Below are positions 46,653 to 55,637 of a stretch of DNA of 64,000 bases, in pieces. The stretch is from NCBI GenBank assembly GCA_965220535.1, contig OZ244833.1:434001-498000 (forward strand), written 5' to 3'. Origin of the DNA: HK1 sp965220535. Lineage in GTDB: Bacteria > Pseudomonadota > Gammaproteobacteria > HK1. A program made the position numbers and the translations under genes. The notes under the pieces were generated by a model. That model saw only the letters and a program-made list of their open reading frames with translations. It did no database searches and was not told the origin of the DNA. Numbering within the stretch: the stretch's first letter is position 1; each line of letters begins with the position of its first letter.

Positions 46653-47468
46653 TCAACCCTCGTGGGCCATCGGCTCCTTCGGAGTCCTAAGGGTCGCGAC
46701 CAACTCGGCGATGATCGAAGCGGCGATTTCCCCGGCCCCTTGGGCGCCGATGGCAAGGCCGATCGGGGCATGAATTCTCTCGATATCGGCGGGCGCGAAG
46801 CCTTGCGCAGCTAGGCGATCGATACGCTTGGCGTGGGTGCGGGCGCTCCCCAAACTGCCGATATAAAAGGCGCGCGAAGCGAGGGCCAGCTGCAAAGCGG
46901 GATCGTCGATTTTCGGATCGTGACTCAAGGTCACCACCGCGCTGCGCCTATCGATCTCGGCCACCGACAAGACCTCGTCCGGCCAATCGACGCGCAGAGC
47001 GACCCCGGGAAAACGATCCCGAGTGGCAAAAGCCCGACGCGGATCGATCAACACGAGCTCGTAGCCCAAAAGAACGGCCATCGGCACCAGGCTCTGCGCG
47101 ATATGCACCGCCCCGATCACGAACAAACGCAAGGGAGGGTGCATCACCTGCAAAAAAAACTCCTCGCCCTCGTATTCGAGGCACGCACTTCGACTTTCGA
47201 ACAAGGCTTCGCGCGCCGCTTCGCGCAGCGGCGTCGGGGCCGACGACGCGCCGGCAACTGCACCGATTCCTCCCGCCGGATTTTCTGCCGGTTTTTCTGC
47301 GAGATTTTCTTCAACCCCGGCGGCGGTCGAGCCCTCGAGGGATTCGATCCGGTCGCTCGCCCCCTCGTATTCGATCCATTGCCGGTCGCTTGTCAATCCG
47401 GTGATCAGCGTCAGCGAGCGCCGCTGCGCGCGCGCGGCGATCAGATCGCGCAGGCAAGCGCGCTTCAT
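46653..47468 (-). CDS. xdhC: XdhC family protein, Rossmann-domain half
   Basis: 271 aa. The C-terminal XdhC Rossmann domain is clear: PPLRLFVIGAVHIAQSLVPMA, LIDPRRAFATRDRFPGV, VVTLSHDPKIDDPAL and YIGSLGSARTHAKRIDRL. XdhC proteins bind molybdopterin and help insert sulfurated cofactor into xanthine dehydrogenase. The small N-terminal domain is on the next ORF upstream. A variable insert near residues 45-75 contains ENLAEKPAENPAGG, coded by short repeats. Confidence 0.9.
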   Translation of the reverse strand: MKRACLRDLIAARAQRRSLTLITGLTSDRQWIEYEGASDRIESLEGSTAAGVEENLAEKPAENPAGGIGAVAGASSAPTPLREAAREALFESRSACLEYEGEEFFLQVMHPPLRLFVIGAVHIAQSLVPMAVLLGYELVLIDPRRAFATRDRFPGVALRVDWPDEVLSVAEIDRRSAVVTLSHDPKIDDPALQLALASRAFYIGSLGSARTHAKRIDRLAAQGFAPADIERIHAPIGLAIGAQGAGEIAASIIAELVATLRTPKEPMAHEG

Positions 47469-47520
47469 CGAGGCTCTCCGAAAGCGAGCGGCGGCGCGAG
47501 CGGCAACACGAAAGGCGGGT

Positions 47521-47904
47521 TCATTCCTCGATCCGCTCGATATGGATTTGCACCTGGCCGCCGCAGGTCAGCCCGACTTCCCAGGCCTGCTCGTTGCTGA
47601 CCCCGAAATCGAGCGTGCGCGAACGAGCGTCGCGAATCGTCTCGAGGGCTTCGGCCACCACCGCCCCCTCGATACAGCCACCCGAAACCGAGCCTTCGAA
47701 GCATCCATCCTGATCGATCACCAGCCGGCTTCCGACGGGGCGAGGCGAGGAACCCCAAGTGGCGATGACCGTCGCCAACGCGACCGAGCGTCCCTCCTGC
47801 AGCCATCGCTCGGCCACTTGCAAGGGATCGGCGGCAGGCGTATCGAGGGCGCTCGGCGCCGGCGACGATGCCTCGTTTTCTTCGGCGATGCGCTGGTCGT
47901 TCAT
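47521..47904 (-). CDS. XdhC/CoxI family protein, N-terminal-domain half
   Basis: 127 aa. ERWLQEGRSVALATVIATWGSSPRPVGSRLVI and GSVSGGCIEGAVVAEAL are the XdhC N-terminal signatures. It lies 52 bp upstream of the Rossmann half, so what is one protein in many bacteria is encoded by two ORFs. Both frames look intact and end at clean stops, which suggests two interacting subunits rather than a recent frameshift. Confidence 0.88.
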   Translation of the reverse strand: MNDQRIAEENEASSPAPSALDTPAADPLQVAERWLQEGRSVALATVIATWGSSPRPVGSRLVIDQDGCFEGSVSGGCIEGAVVAEALETIRDARSRTLDFGVSNEQAWEVGLTCGGQVQIHIERIEE

Positions 47905-47932
47905 CCGATGTCCTTTGCGAAGGGCTTAGGCT

Positions 47933-47977
47933 TGCGAAGGCCCAAGCTGCGAAGGCCCAAGTTGCGAAGGCCCGGGC
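47933..47977 (-). repeat. 15-bp tandem repeat x3 between the MFS and xdhC genes
   Basis: Units TGCGAAGGCCCAAGC, TGCGAAGGCCCAAGT and TGCGAAGGCCCGGGC (plus strand), with partial units on both sides, filling most of the 85-bp spacer. Confidence 0.85.
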
Positions 47978-47989
47978 TTGCGAAAACCG

Positions 47990-49273
47990 CTAGGTCGCTT
48001 CGGCCCCGGTGGCCGAAGCCCGCCGCGCCGCGGCATCCGCCGCCGGCCTTGCCGGGATGACGATCCCTCCCTTTGACGGCAGCAGCAATGCCGCGAGAAG
48101 GGTCATCGCGGCGGCGCCCGACATCACCGCAAAAAGCGTGCCGAAACCGGAAGCGGCATGAATCCAAGCGATCAGCGGCAGGGTCGTGGCCATCACCGAA
48201 AAATTCACGATATAGCGGAACGCATAGGCGCGGCTTCGCCACTCGCTGCGAGCGATACGGCCGACCAATACGTCGTTGATCGGTATCTGCCCGAAAACCG
48301 CCAACACGAAAGCGATCGCCACGAGCAGCACCATCGGACCCTCGAGATCGATCATCAGCAAAAGAAACAGGACTTGGGTCCCGGCGACGAAGGCGAAGAC
48401 GGTGCGCACCGAACGGCGGTCCACGAGATAACCGATCGCCAACTGGGCGACCGATGCCACGGCAAAAATCACGAAGGCATAAAGCCCGATTTCGGTGGCG
48501 GAGCCGGCGCCCTCGAGCCTCTCTTCGAGGACTTCGGGCAAGGCGAAGGTCGCGCTTTGATAGATGAGGCCGCCGATGGCGGTGGTGAAAACGATGATGG
48601 CGAAAACCCGCATCAAGGTCATGCGGTCGATGACGACGGCCTCGGATTCGGCGGCGGCGGCTTCGGCTTCGAAAGAGCCCGCCGCCGATGTCTCGGAGGG
48701 CAGCCCCTTTCGGCCCTTGTGCAAAAAGATCGCGTAGCCGAATCCGATGGCGATCGTGATCAGCCCGGGAAGGACGAAGGCGCTGCGCCAACCGGCGTTG
48801 TCGATGAGAAATCCGGTGACCAACGCCGCGCATGCGACCCCCAAATTGCCGAATACGCCGTTGATCGCCAAGGGTATCCCGGTGCGCCGCCGTCCTTGCA
48901 CCACCATCGCCAAGCCCACCGGATGATAGATCGCCGCGAAAAGCCCGACTGCGAAGAGCCCCAAAGCGATCTGCAACGGGCTTTGCGCCGCTGCGGTGGC
49001 GACGGAGCTCGCCCCGATGCCGAGGAAAAAAATCACCATCATGCCTTCCCGACTCCACTTGTCCGCGATCCAACCCGCCGGTATCGCGGCCAAGCCGAAC
49101 GCGGCAAAGCCCGCGGTCGCCAAGGGGATCAACTCCGCATACTCCATCTGCCATTCCCGAGAAAGACTCAATGCGGCGACCGTCGAGAAGATCAGCATGA
49201 AAAAATGATCGAGGAAATGCCCGATATTGAGGAAGAGGAAACCGATGCGGTCGCGGGATATATGGCGGGACAT
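47990..49273 (-). CDS. Major facilitator superfamily transporter
   Basis: 427 aa with twelve predicted helices in two halves separated by a long loop (about residues 195-220, rich in Ala/Glu). The loop 2-3 motif reads AGWIADKWSREGMMV, as in MFS proteins. The first helix RIGFLFLNIGHFLDHFFMLIFS recalls the fosmidomycin-resistance/nitrate-like branch, but substrate is not assignable. Sits between the xdhC operon and the dehydratase gene. Confidence 0.9.
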   Translation of the reverse strand: MSRHISRDRIGFLFLNIGHFLDHFFMLIFSTVAALSLSREWQMEYAELIPLATAGFAAFGLAAIPAGWIADKWSREGMMVIFFLGIGASSVATAAAQSPLQIALGLFAVGLFAAIYHPVGLAMVVQGRRRTGIPLAINGVFGNLGVACAALVTGFLIDNAGWRSAFVLPGLITIAIGFGYAIFLHKGRKGLPSETSAAGSFEAEAAAAESEAVVIDRMTLMRVFAIIVFTTAIGGLIYQSATFALPEVLEERLEGAGSATEIGLYAFVIFAVASVAQLAIGYLVDRRSVRTVFAFVAGTQVLFLLLMIDLEGPMVLLVAIAFVLAVFGQIPINDVLVGRIARSEWRSRAYAFRYIVNFSVMATTLPLIAWIHAASGFGTLFAVMSGAAAMTLLAALLLPSKGGIVIPARPAADAAARRASATGAEAT

Positions 49274-49300
49274 GGGGCTTTGCTCGTATCGCTTTTTTCG

Positions 49301-50293
49301 CTACGCGCTCGATAAGGGCGCAGGCGAAGGCGAAGGCCGCGACCAAGGCAGGGCATCGAGATCGACATTGCCCCCGCTTAAGATCACCCCGACGCAGCGA
49401 CCGCGCAGTTCGTCGCGGCGAGCCGAAAGCGCGGCCAACGCCACCGCGCTCGAGGGCTCGACGACGATCTTCATCCGCTCCCATAAAAAGCGCATCGCCT
49501 CGATGATCGCCTCTTCGGATAGGGTCACGATCTCGCTGACGCCTTGCCGGATGATCGAAAAGGGGATCTCGCCGATGCCGGCGCGCAAACCGTCGGCGAC
49601 GGTCGCGACCTTCGCGAAGGGATCGACGATCCGCTCTCCGGCGGCGAGGGAGCGAGCGGCATCGTCGGCTTCCTCGGGCTCCGCCCCCCACACCGCCATC
49701 CCCGGCCTTAGGGACGAGGCCGCGAGAGCCGCACCGGCCAATAATCCGCCGCCCCCGACCGGGGCCACCAAGACCTCCAGATCCGGCACCTGCTCGATGA
49801 ACTCCAAGGTCGCGGTGGCCTGCCCGGCGACGACCCGCGCGTTATCGTAAGGATGCACCTCGATCCTTCCTTCGTCCTCGATCAGGCGGGCGATCGCCGC
49901 CTCTCGAGCCGCTTGGGTCGGGGCGCATTCGACCACCTGCGCCCCGTAGGCCTCGACCGCCGCCCGCTTGATTCGATTGGCGTTTGCGGGCATGACGACC
50001 TTCGCCTTCGTCCCCGCCAAGGTCGCGGCCAAGGCCAGCGCGGCGCCGTGATTCCCCGAAGAATGGGCAACGACGCCTCGCGCAAGATCGGCCTCGTCGA
50101 GATCGAGGATCGCGTTGAGCGCCCCGCGAAACTTGAACGCCCCGCCCTTTTGAAAGTTCTCGCATTTGAAATGCACTTTGGCCCCGACCGATTCGTCGAC
50201 GCTCCGACAATCGAGCACCGGGGTTCGGTGCGCTTTCGAAAAAAGACGCGAAGCGGCGAGCCGCACGTCTTCGATGGTGACCGATTCGTTCAA
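49301..50293 (-). CDS. PLP-dependent threonine/serine dehydratase family protein
   Basis: 330 aa. The PLP lysine lies in KGGAFKFRGALNA near residue 54, and the phosphate-binding loop is VGGGGLLAG near 180. HSSGNHGAALALAA and the C-terminal SGGN motif agree with the fold type II family including serine racemase and L-threo-3-hydroxyaspartate ammonia-lyase. No ACT domain is present, so it is the short catabolic type. Which beta-hydroxy amino acid it acts on is open. Confidence 0.9.
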   Translation of the reverse strand: MNESVTIEDVRLAASRLFSKAHRTPVLDCRSVDESVGAKVHFKCENFQKGGAFKFRGALNAILDLDEADLARGVVAHSSGNHGAALALAATLAGTKAKVVMPANANRIKRAAVEAYGAQVVECAPTQAAREAAIARLIEDEGRIEVHPYDNARVVAGQATATLEFIEQVPDLEVLVAPVGGGGLLAGAALAASSLRPGMAVWGAEPEEADDAARSLAAGERIVDPFAKVATVADGLRAGIGEIPFSIIRQGVSEIVTLSEEAIIEAMRFLWERMKIVVEPSSAVALAALSARRDELRGRCVGVILSGGNVDLDALPWSRPSPSPAPLSSA

Positions 50294-50326
50294 CGCTCTT
50301 TTCCCTCGACTTCGCTCGATTGCCGG

Positions 50327-51424
50327 TTATCCGTCGTCTTCGGACCGACGACGGGATCCCTCTTGCCCCTTTCGACCCCGAAAGGCGTCGAGGGCGAAAA
50401 GCGCACCGACGAGGACGGTGGCGTAGCTGCCCGGGGGCAGTTCGAAAGAAAGGCTCGCCCGATCGCCGGCAAGGCTCACTTCCAGATTGCGCGCGAATAC
50501 CCGCAAAGCCCGGCGAGCCTGATCGATCCGCTCTCGCTCCAAACCCCGGCAAAGGGCCGGGAATTGCGCGGCGATGCGATCTTCGAGCTCGCGAGCCCTC
50601 CCTCGGGAGAGCCGCTCTCCCCTTCCCCACAAGGGTCCGGTGGGATGGATCTCCCCCGCCGAAAAGCGCTCGTTCGTCCGCTCGTCGATCCTCTCGGAGA
50701 CGAAAACGCTTTTTCGCCCCTCGAGCATCATCACATCCCCCGGCAACAAACCGGGGCGCTCGGCGCGCGCCGCCAGCACCCGGTTGAAAACGAGGGCCCG
50801 CGCCGCGGAGAGCGCAAGACCGCGACGGAAGCGATCCGAAAAACGGCGGCGGCGGATCAACAGATCTTCGGCCAAGCGCAGATTGGATCGATCGATGCCG
50901 AAGCGCTGAGAGCCGAAATAGTTCGGCACTCCCCCTTGCCGCAACCCTTCGACGCTCTTGCGAAAAGCCTCCTCGTTTTCGACGACCACGTCGCGCAGCA
51001 CGATGTCGAAACGATTTCCGAGCAAGGCTCCGCGCCGCAGCTTGCGCGGATGGCGAGATGCCTCGAGCACGCATATCAAATCCGATTGCAAGCGCATCCA
51101 CGCCGGGTCTTCTCGATTCGCGAGATCCACGCTGAACCATTGCGTCGCCACCGCCCGGCGATCTTTCATCCCGGCAAAGCCGACCGCCGAGCGGGGCACG
51201 CCCGCCAATCGGGCCAGGGCGTCGGCGACCTCGACGGTATTGATGTCGCGCTTTCGAATCCTCAACCACGCATGGGCGCCGCTGCCTCGGGGCTGGAATT
51301 TCGGAATCTCGACGACCTGGAAATCCTGCGCATCCTCCGCTAGCCGGGCCCTCGCCGCCGGCGGCTCGCCAAAAGCCTGCAAGCCCTCGATCGAGGCGAG
51401 ATCGACCCCTTGCTCGTTTCGCAT
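50327..51424 (-). CDS. truD: tRNA pseudouridine(13) synthase
   Basis: 365 aa. The catalytic aspartate is in VGFAGMKDRRAVATQWFSV, and the family segments DFQVVEIP, NYFGSQRFGIDRSNL and GPLWGRGERLS are present. It modifies U13 of tRNA-Glu. Its place at the end of pyrG-kdsA-eno-ftsB-ispD-ispF-truD is the standard gammaproteobacterial order. Confidence 0.96.
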   Translation of the reverse strand: MRNEQGVDLASIEGLQAFGEPPAARARLAEDAQDFQVVEIPKFQPRGSGAHAWLRIRKRDINTVEVADALARLAGVPRSAVGFAGMKDRRAVATQWFSVDLANREDPAWMRLQSDLICVLEASRHPRKLRRGALLGNRFDIVLRDVVVENEEAFRKSVEGLRQGGVPNYFGSQRFGIDRSNLRLAEDLLIRRRRFSDRFRRGLALSAARALVFNRVLAARAERPGLLPGDVMMLEGRKSVFVSERIDERTNERFSAGEIHPTGPLWGRGERLSRGRARELEDRIAAQFPALCRGLERERIDQARRALRVFARNLEVSLAGDRASLSFELPPGSYATVLVGALFALDAFRGRKGQEGSRRRSEDDG

Positions 51425-51475
51425 CGCTCGTTCGAGGGGCCAAGACAGGGGATCGACGCCGAGGGAGGCGATCGC

Positions 51476-51970
51476 TTACGAGGCTTTGCGGATCAGAACC
51501 ACCGCATGGGCGGCGATCCCTTCTTTGCGTCCGGGAAAGCCCATGCCCTCGGTGGTCGTCGCCTTGATATTGAGGGCCGCTTCGGAAAATCCGATATCCG
51601 CTGCGAGTCGTCGTCGCATTTCGGGCAGGTAGGGCGCAAGCCGCGGCGCTTGGGCGATCAAGGTCGCATCGACATTGGCCGCCTCCCAGCCGAGATCGCC
51701 TAGGAGGGCGATCGTCCGCCGCAGCAAAATACGGCTGTCGATGTCGGCGAATTCCGGGTCGCGGTCGGGGAAATGCCGACCGATATCACCTTGTCCCGCC
51801 GCCCCCAACAGGGCGTCGCATAGCGCGTGGATCAACACATCGCCATCGGAATGCGCGACCAAACCTTGATCGAAATCGACGGCGACTCCGCCGAGAACCA
51901 GCGGGATCGCGGGCGCGAAGCGATGGGCATCGTAGCCGTGGCCGATGCGAAAATCGACGGGGTGTTTCAT
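51476..51970 (-). CDS. ispF: 2-C-methyl-D-erythritol 2,4-cyclodiphosphate synthase
   Basis: 164 aa from the ATG overlapping the ispD stop. Motifs RIGHGYDAHRF, HSDGDVLIHALCDALLGAA and KATTTEGMGFPGRKEGIAAHAV contain the metal ligands and substrate contacts. Fifth-step enzyme of the MEP isoprenoid pathway, coupled to ispD. Confidence 0.97.
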   Translation of the reverse strand: MKHPVDFRIGHGYDAHRFAPAIPLVLGGVAVDFDQGLVAHSDGDVLIHALCDALLGAAGQGDIGRHFPDRDPEFADIDSRILLRRTIALLGDLGWEAANVDATLIAQAPRLAPYLPEMRRRLAADIGFSEAALNIKATTTEGMGFPGRKEGIAAHAVVLIRKAS

Positions 51971-52815
51971 CGGGAACGATTTCGATCGGGGCGACGAGGA
52001 TCCGAAGCGGTATTTTCCGAGGCCTCGTTCCTTTCGATCTCCGTCTTTTCGATCCGCGTAAGACTCGCCGACGAGGCTTGCAGCAGCGCCGCGCAAAGGG
52101 CGAGATCCTTGGGCCGCGTGATCTTGGGGTTTGGGGCGTTAGCCTCGACAAGTACGGGGCTTGCGCCGACGGATTCCATCGCCCTCGCTTCGTCCCCGAT
52201 CTCGATGCCGGCGGCCAAGGCCTGCCGGTAGGCGCGATACAAAGCGGCCAAGGGAAAGACCTGCGGGGTCAGGGCGCGCCATAGCCGGCTCCGATCCACC
52301 GTGGCCTCTATCCTCGGCTCGTCGCTCGAGATCGCCGCCCGATCTCGCTCGGAAGGCGCACTTCGCTTGATGGTGTCGGATAGCGCTTCGGCGAGCACCG
52401 CGCCGTGCGGATGAGCGCGGGCGGCCTCCACCACGCGTTCGATATCGCTCGATGCCACGCAAGGACGGACCGCGTCGTGCACCATCGCCAAATCATCCTC
52501 GCAAGCGCCGGCCGAACGAAGGCGCTCCAATGCCGCCATCACCGAATGCGCCCGCTCCGCCCCTCCTTCGATACGCATCAACCGCATCGCCGACGGCGGA
52601 ACGAGGGATTGCACGACCGAATCGAAATCGGCATCGTCGGCGGCGACCGCCACCGAGATCCCGAGAAGGCCGGGGGTTTCGAACAAACGAGAAAGGACGT
52701 GGGCGATCACCGGCCGACCGAGGAGGGGAAGATACTGCTTGCGCTTCGTCCCCCCGAAGCGGTATCCGCTTCCCGCCGCCGGGACGATCGCCCAGACTCG
52801 CGCTCTATCTGACAC
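51967..52815 (-). CDS. ispD: 2-C-methyl-D-erythritol 4-phosphate cytidylyltransferase
   Basis: 282 aa, about 50 longer than usual. The CTP-binding motif VPAAGSGYRFGGTKRKQYLPL is at the start, with VHDAVRPCVASSDIERV and TVDRSRLWRALTPQVFP further on. The normal domain ends near residue 235; the tail (SLTRIEKTEIERNEASEN...) is charged low-complexity sequence. It makes CDP-ME in the MEP pathway. Start is 17 bp downstream of ftsB. Confidence 0.95.
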   Translation of the reverse strand: MSDRARVWAIVPAAGSGYRFGGTKRKQYLPLLGRPVIAHVLSRLFETPGLLGISVAVAADDADFDSVVQSLVPPSAMRLMRIEGGAERAHSVMAALERLRSAGACEDDLAMVHDAVRPCVASSDIERVVEAARAHPHGAVLAEALSDTIKRSAPSERDRAAISSDEPRIEATVDRSRLWRALTPQVFPLAALYRAYRQALAAGIEIGDEARAMESVGASPVLVEANAPNPKITRPKDLALCAALLQASSASLTRIEKTEIERNEASENTASDPRRPDRNRSR

Positions 52816-52832
52816 CCTCGGCCTTCAAAACA

Positions 52833-53120
52833 TCACTGCCCGACGATCCGATAGAAGATCTCGCCGCGACGAATCATCCCGAAATCGTGGCGGGCTCGCT
52901 CTTCCACCGCATCCGAGCCTTCTTTGAGCTCGTGGACCTCGACCGAAAGACGCCGATTACGCTCGTCGAGCCGGTCGTTCTCCTCCTCCCCTCGGGCCAG
53001 CGCGAGTTCGAGGCGATGCACCTCGCGCATCCCGTCATCGGCAAACCAAAGACGATGCTGCAGCAACCCGGTCAGGGCCAGCAGGCCGACGATGATTGTC
53101 CGCGAAAGAAAAATCGACAT
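52833..53120 (-). CDS. ftsB: Cell division protein FtsB
   Basis: 95 aa from ATG 53120. One membrane helix (SRTIIVGLLALTGLLQHRLWF) is followed by a coiled coil (RLELALARGEEENDRLDERN) and the conserved ERARHDFGMIRRGEIFYRIV end. FtsB acts with FtsL and FtsQ at the septum. Longer upstream reading goes into the 15-bp repeat and is rejected. Confidence 0.93.
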   Translation of the reverse strand: MSIFLSRTIIVGLLALTGLLQHRLWFADDGMREVHRLELALARGEEENDRLDERNRRLSVEVHELKEGSDAVEERARHDFGMIRRGEIFYRIVGQ

Positions 53121-53141
53121 CGGCGGATCCTCACAAGTTCG

Positions 53142-53186
53142 TTTTTCGGCGAGCCCTTTTTCAGCGAACGCTTTTTCGGCGAAGCC
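53142..53186 (-). repeat. 15-bp tandem repeat x3 between eno and ftsB
   Basis: Units TTTTTCGGCGAGCCC, TTTTTCAGCGAACGC and TTTTTCGGCGAAGCC (plus strand) fill the 79-bp eno-ftsB spacer. Confidence 0.85.
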
Positions 53187-53199
53187 TAGGGCGGTCGCG

Positions 53200-54591
53200 T
53201 CATCGAATGCCGCCCTTCGATGTCGCTGCACGAGCGTCGACGAAGGAGCGAAAGGCCTCCAAGCCGGGATAATACGCGCCTTCGCCCCCGACAAGGCTTT
53301 CTTCGATACGCATGAGGCGATTGTATTTCGCCACCCGATCCGAGCGGGAAAGGGATCCGGTCTTGATCTGCCCCGCCGCGGTGGCCACGGCGAGGTCGGC
53401 GATGACAGTATCCTCGGTCTCCCCCGAGCGATGCGAGATGACCACCGTATAGCCGCCCGAACGAGCGACTTCGATGGCCTTCAAGGTCTCGCTCAAAGTC
53501 CCGATCTGATTGAGTTTGATCAGGACCGAATTGGCAAGGCCCTCTTCGATCCCCCGAGCGATGGTTTCGGGGCAGGTAACGAAAAGATCGTCCCCGACCA
53601 ACTGGATGCTATCGCCAAGACGCTCCGAGAGCGACCTCCAGCCCTCCTTGTCGTCCTCGGCCATGCCGTCCTCGATCGAGACGATCGGGTATTTCTTGGC
53701 CAGCGCCTCGAGCCAGTCGGTGAATTCCCCGGCGTCGAGGATTCGATCCTCGCCCCTCAGGTGATAGCGCCCCTCCTCGTACAACTCCGAGGCGGCGACA
53801 TCCAACGCCAGATAGACCTCGCTCCCGGCGGCGTAGCCCGCTTGCCCGATGGCCTCCAAGATCGACTCGATCGCCTCTTCCGAGGATGCCAGCGCCGGTG
53901 CGAACCCCCCTTCGTCGCCGACGGCGGTGGTCAGGCCGCGCTGCGTCAACGCCGCTTTGAGGGTCTGAAAAATCTCCGCCCCGCAGCGGACGGCATCGCG
54001 CAGGTCCGGCGCCGCGACGGGCACGATCATGAACTCTTGGATATCGAGGGGATTGTCGGCGTGGGCGCCTCCGTTGAGGACATTCATCATCGGCACCGGC
54101 ATCGTCTTGGGCGACGAGGCGGCACGAGAAACGCCCTTCGAATCGGGATATGAAGATCGATCGGCGGCGGTGCGCGCAAGGCCGAGGTAAAGCGGCGAAC
54201 CCTCGGCGCCGGCCGCCGCCTTCGCGCAGGCGAGGGAGACCGCGAGGATGGCGTTCGCCCCCAGATTCTTTTTGTTGGGGCTGCCGTCGATCTCGCACAT
54301 CCGACGATCGATCGAGCCTTGATCGAAGACATCCATCCCGACCAGAGCCGGCAGGATCCGCTCGCGAATATTCGCGACCGCCAGCAAAAGTCCGCGCCCC
54401 CGATAACGCTTCGGATCGCCGTCTCGCAATTCCAACGCCTCGCGCCGACCGGTGGAGGCGCCGGAGGGCACCGCCGCCCGGCCGCGAAATTCGACGCCTT
54501 GCGCATCGCGCACGAGCACATCGGCCTCGAGGGCCGGGTTGCCGCGCGAATCGACTATCTCGCGGGCCACGATATCATGGATGAGGGTCAC
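53200..54591 (-). CDS. eno: Enolase
   Basis: 463 aa from a GTG at 54591 (VTLIHDIVAREIVDSRGNP); no ATG fits. The catalytic and metal residues are in GDEGGFAP, SIEDGMAEDD, QLVGDDLFVT, LIKLNQIGTLSETL and SHRSGETED. Between the LGLA helix and MPVPMMN there is an insertion of about 22 residues (AADRSSYPDSKGVSRAASS) absent from typical enolases. It converts 2-phosphoglycerate to PEP, the substrate of KdsA encoded just upstream. Confidence 0.97.
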   Translation of the reverse strand: MTLIHDIVAREIVDSRGNPALEADVLVRDAQGVEFRGRAAVPSGASTGRREALELRDGDPKRYRGRGLLLAVANIRERILPALVGMDVFDQGSIDRRMCEIDGSPNKKNLGANAILAVSLACAKAAAGAEGSPLYLGLARTAADRSSYPDSKGVSRAASSPKTMPVPMMNVLNGGAHADNPLDIQEFMIVPVAAPDLRDAVRCGAEIFQTLKAALTQRGLTTAVGDEGGFAPALASSEEAIESILEAIGQAGYAAGSEVYLALDVAASELYEEGRYHLRGEDRILDAGEFTDWLEALAKKYPIVSIEDGMAEDDKEGWRSLSERLGDSIQLVGDDLFVTCPETIARGIEEGLANSVLIKLNQIGTLSETLKAIEVARSGGYTVVISHRSGETEDTVIADLAVATAAGQIKTGSLSRSDRVAKYNRLMRIEESLVGGEGAYYPGLEAFRSFVDARAATSKGGIR

Positions 54592-54641
54592 GATCGTTCG
54601 ATTCCTTGTCGAAGGGTCCGGGATTGCGCTTGGGCCGACCC

Positions 54642-55637
54642 CTAGTCGGGCGGGGTCGGCGAGACGAAAGAAGCCCCGGGGGTACGAGCGGCGGCGGACG
54701 AGGGATCGCGCCGATCCCCGGCATCCGGCGTACTGTCCGGCATACGCAAAGCATCCTCGGCGCGGGGACGGGATTTGACCGCCTCGTCGATAGCGACCAG
54801 GGATTCGAGCAAGGCCTCCATCCGATCCAAGGGCCAAGCGTTGGGGCCATCGCTCAAAGCGCGCTCCGGATCCGGATGGGTTTCCATGAAGACCCCCGCC
54901 ACCCCGGCGGCGACCGCCGCTCGCGCCAGCACCGGCACGAATTCGCGCTGACCGCCGGAGCGCGTCCCCTCCCCGCCGGGCATCTGCACCGAATGGGTGG
55001 CATCGAAAATCACCGGGCAGCCGGTATCGCGCATCACCGCCAACGCCCGCATATCGGAAATCAGGTAGTTGTAGCCGAAACTGACGCCGCGCTCGCAGAC
55101 CATGATGCGCCGATTGCCGACCGCCTTGGCCTTGGCCACCACCTGACGCATATCCCCGGGCGCGAGAAACTGGCCTTTTTTGATATTGACCGGCTTGGCG
55201 CAGCTCGCCGTGCGCTGGATGAAATCGGTCTGGCGACAAAGAAAGGCCGGGGTTTGGAGCACGTCCACCACCGCCGCGACCTCGTCGAGGGGCGTTCCCT
55301 CGTGGACATCGGTGATGACCGGCAAGCCCGTTTCCGATCGCACCCGCTCCAAGATGCGAAGACCGGCCTCGATCCCCAAACCGCGAAAACTCTCGTGCGA
55401 ACTGCGGTTGGCCTTGTCGAAAGAGGATTTGTAGACGAGATCGATAGGCAAACGCTCGGCGATACGGGCCAGGGTCTCGGCGCAGTCCAAGGCCAGGGAT
55501 TCGGATTCGATCACGCACGGCCCTGCGATCAGGAATATCCTTCGATCGTTGCCGACTTCGAAGGGCCCGATATCGACGAGGGAATCGTCGCTTGGCGCCC
55601 CCTCGTCGAGCCTTGTCGACGCTCTCGTTTCTTTCAT
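54642..55637 (-). CDS. kdsA: 2-dehydro-3-deoxyphosphooctonate aldolase (Kdo-8-P synthase)
   Basis: 331 aa from the ATG overlapping the pyrG stop by ATGA. Core motifs FLIAGPCVIESESLALD, LVYKSSFDKANRSSHESF, GLPVITDVHE, VNIKKGQFLAP and DATHSVQMPGG are complete. The enzyme normally ends at about residue 285; a tail rich in Arg, Asp, Ser and Pro follows. It joins PEP and arabinose-5-phosphate in the LPS pathway, feeding WaaA. Confidence 0.96.
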   Translation of the reverse strand: MKETRASTRLDEGAPSDDSLVDIGPFEVGNDRRIFLIAGPCVIESESLALDCAETLARIAERLPIDLVYKSSFDKANRSSHESFRGLGIEAGLRILERVRSETGLPVITDVHEGTPLDEVAAVVDVLQTPAFLCRQTDFIQRTASCAKPVNIKKGQFLAPGDMRQVVAKAKAVGNRRIMVCERGVSFGYNYLISDMRALAVMRDTGCPVIFDATHSVQMPGGEGTRSGGQREFVPVLARAAVAAGVAGVFMETHPDPERALSDGPNAWPLDRMEALLESLVAIDEAVKSRPRAEDALRMPDSTPDAGDRRDPSSAAARTPGASFVSPTPPD

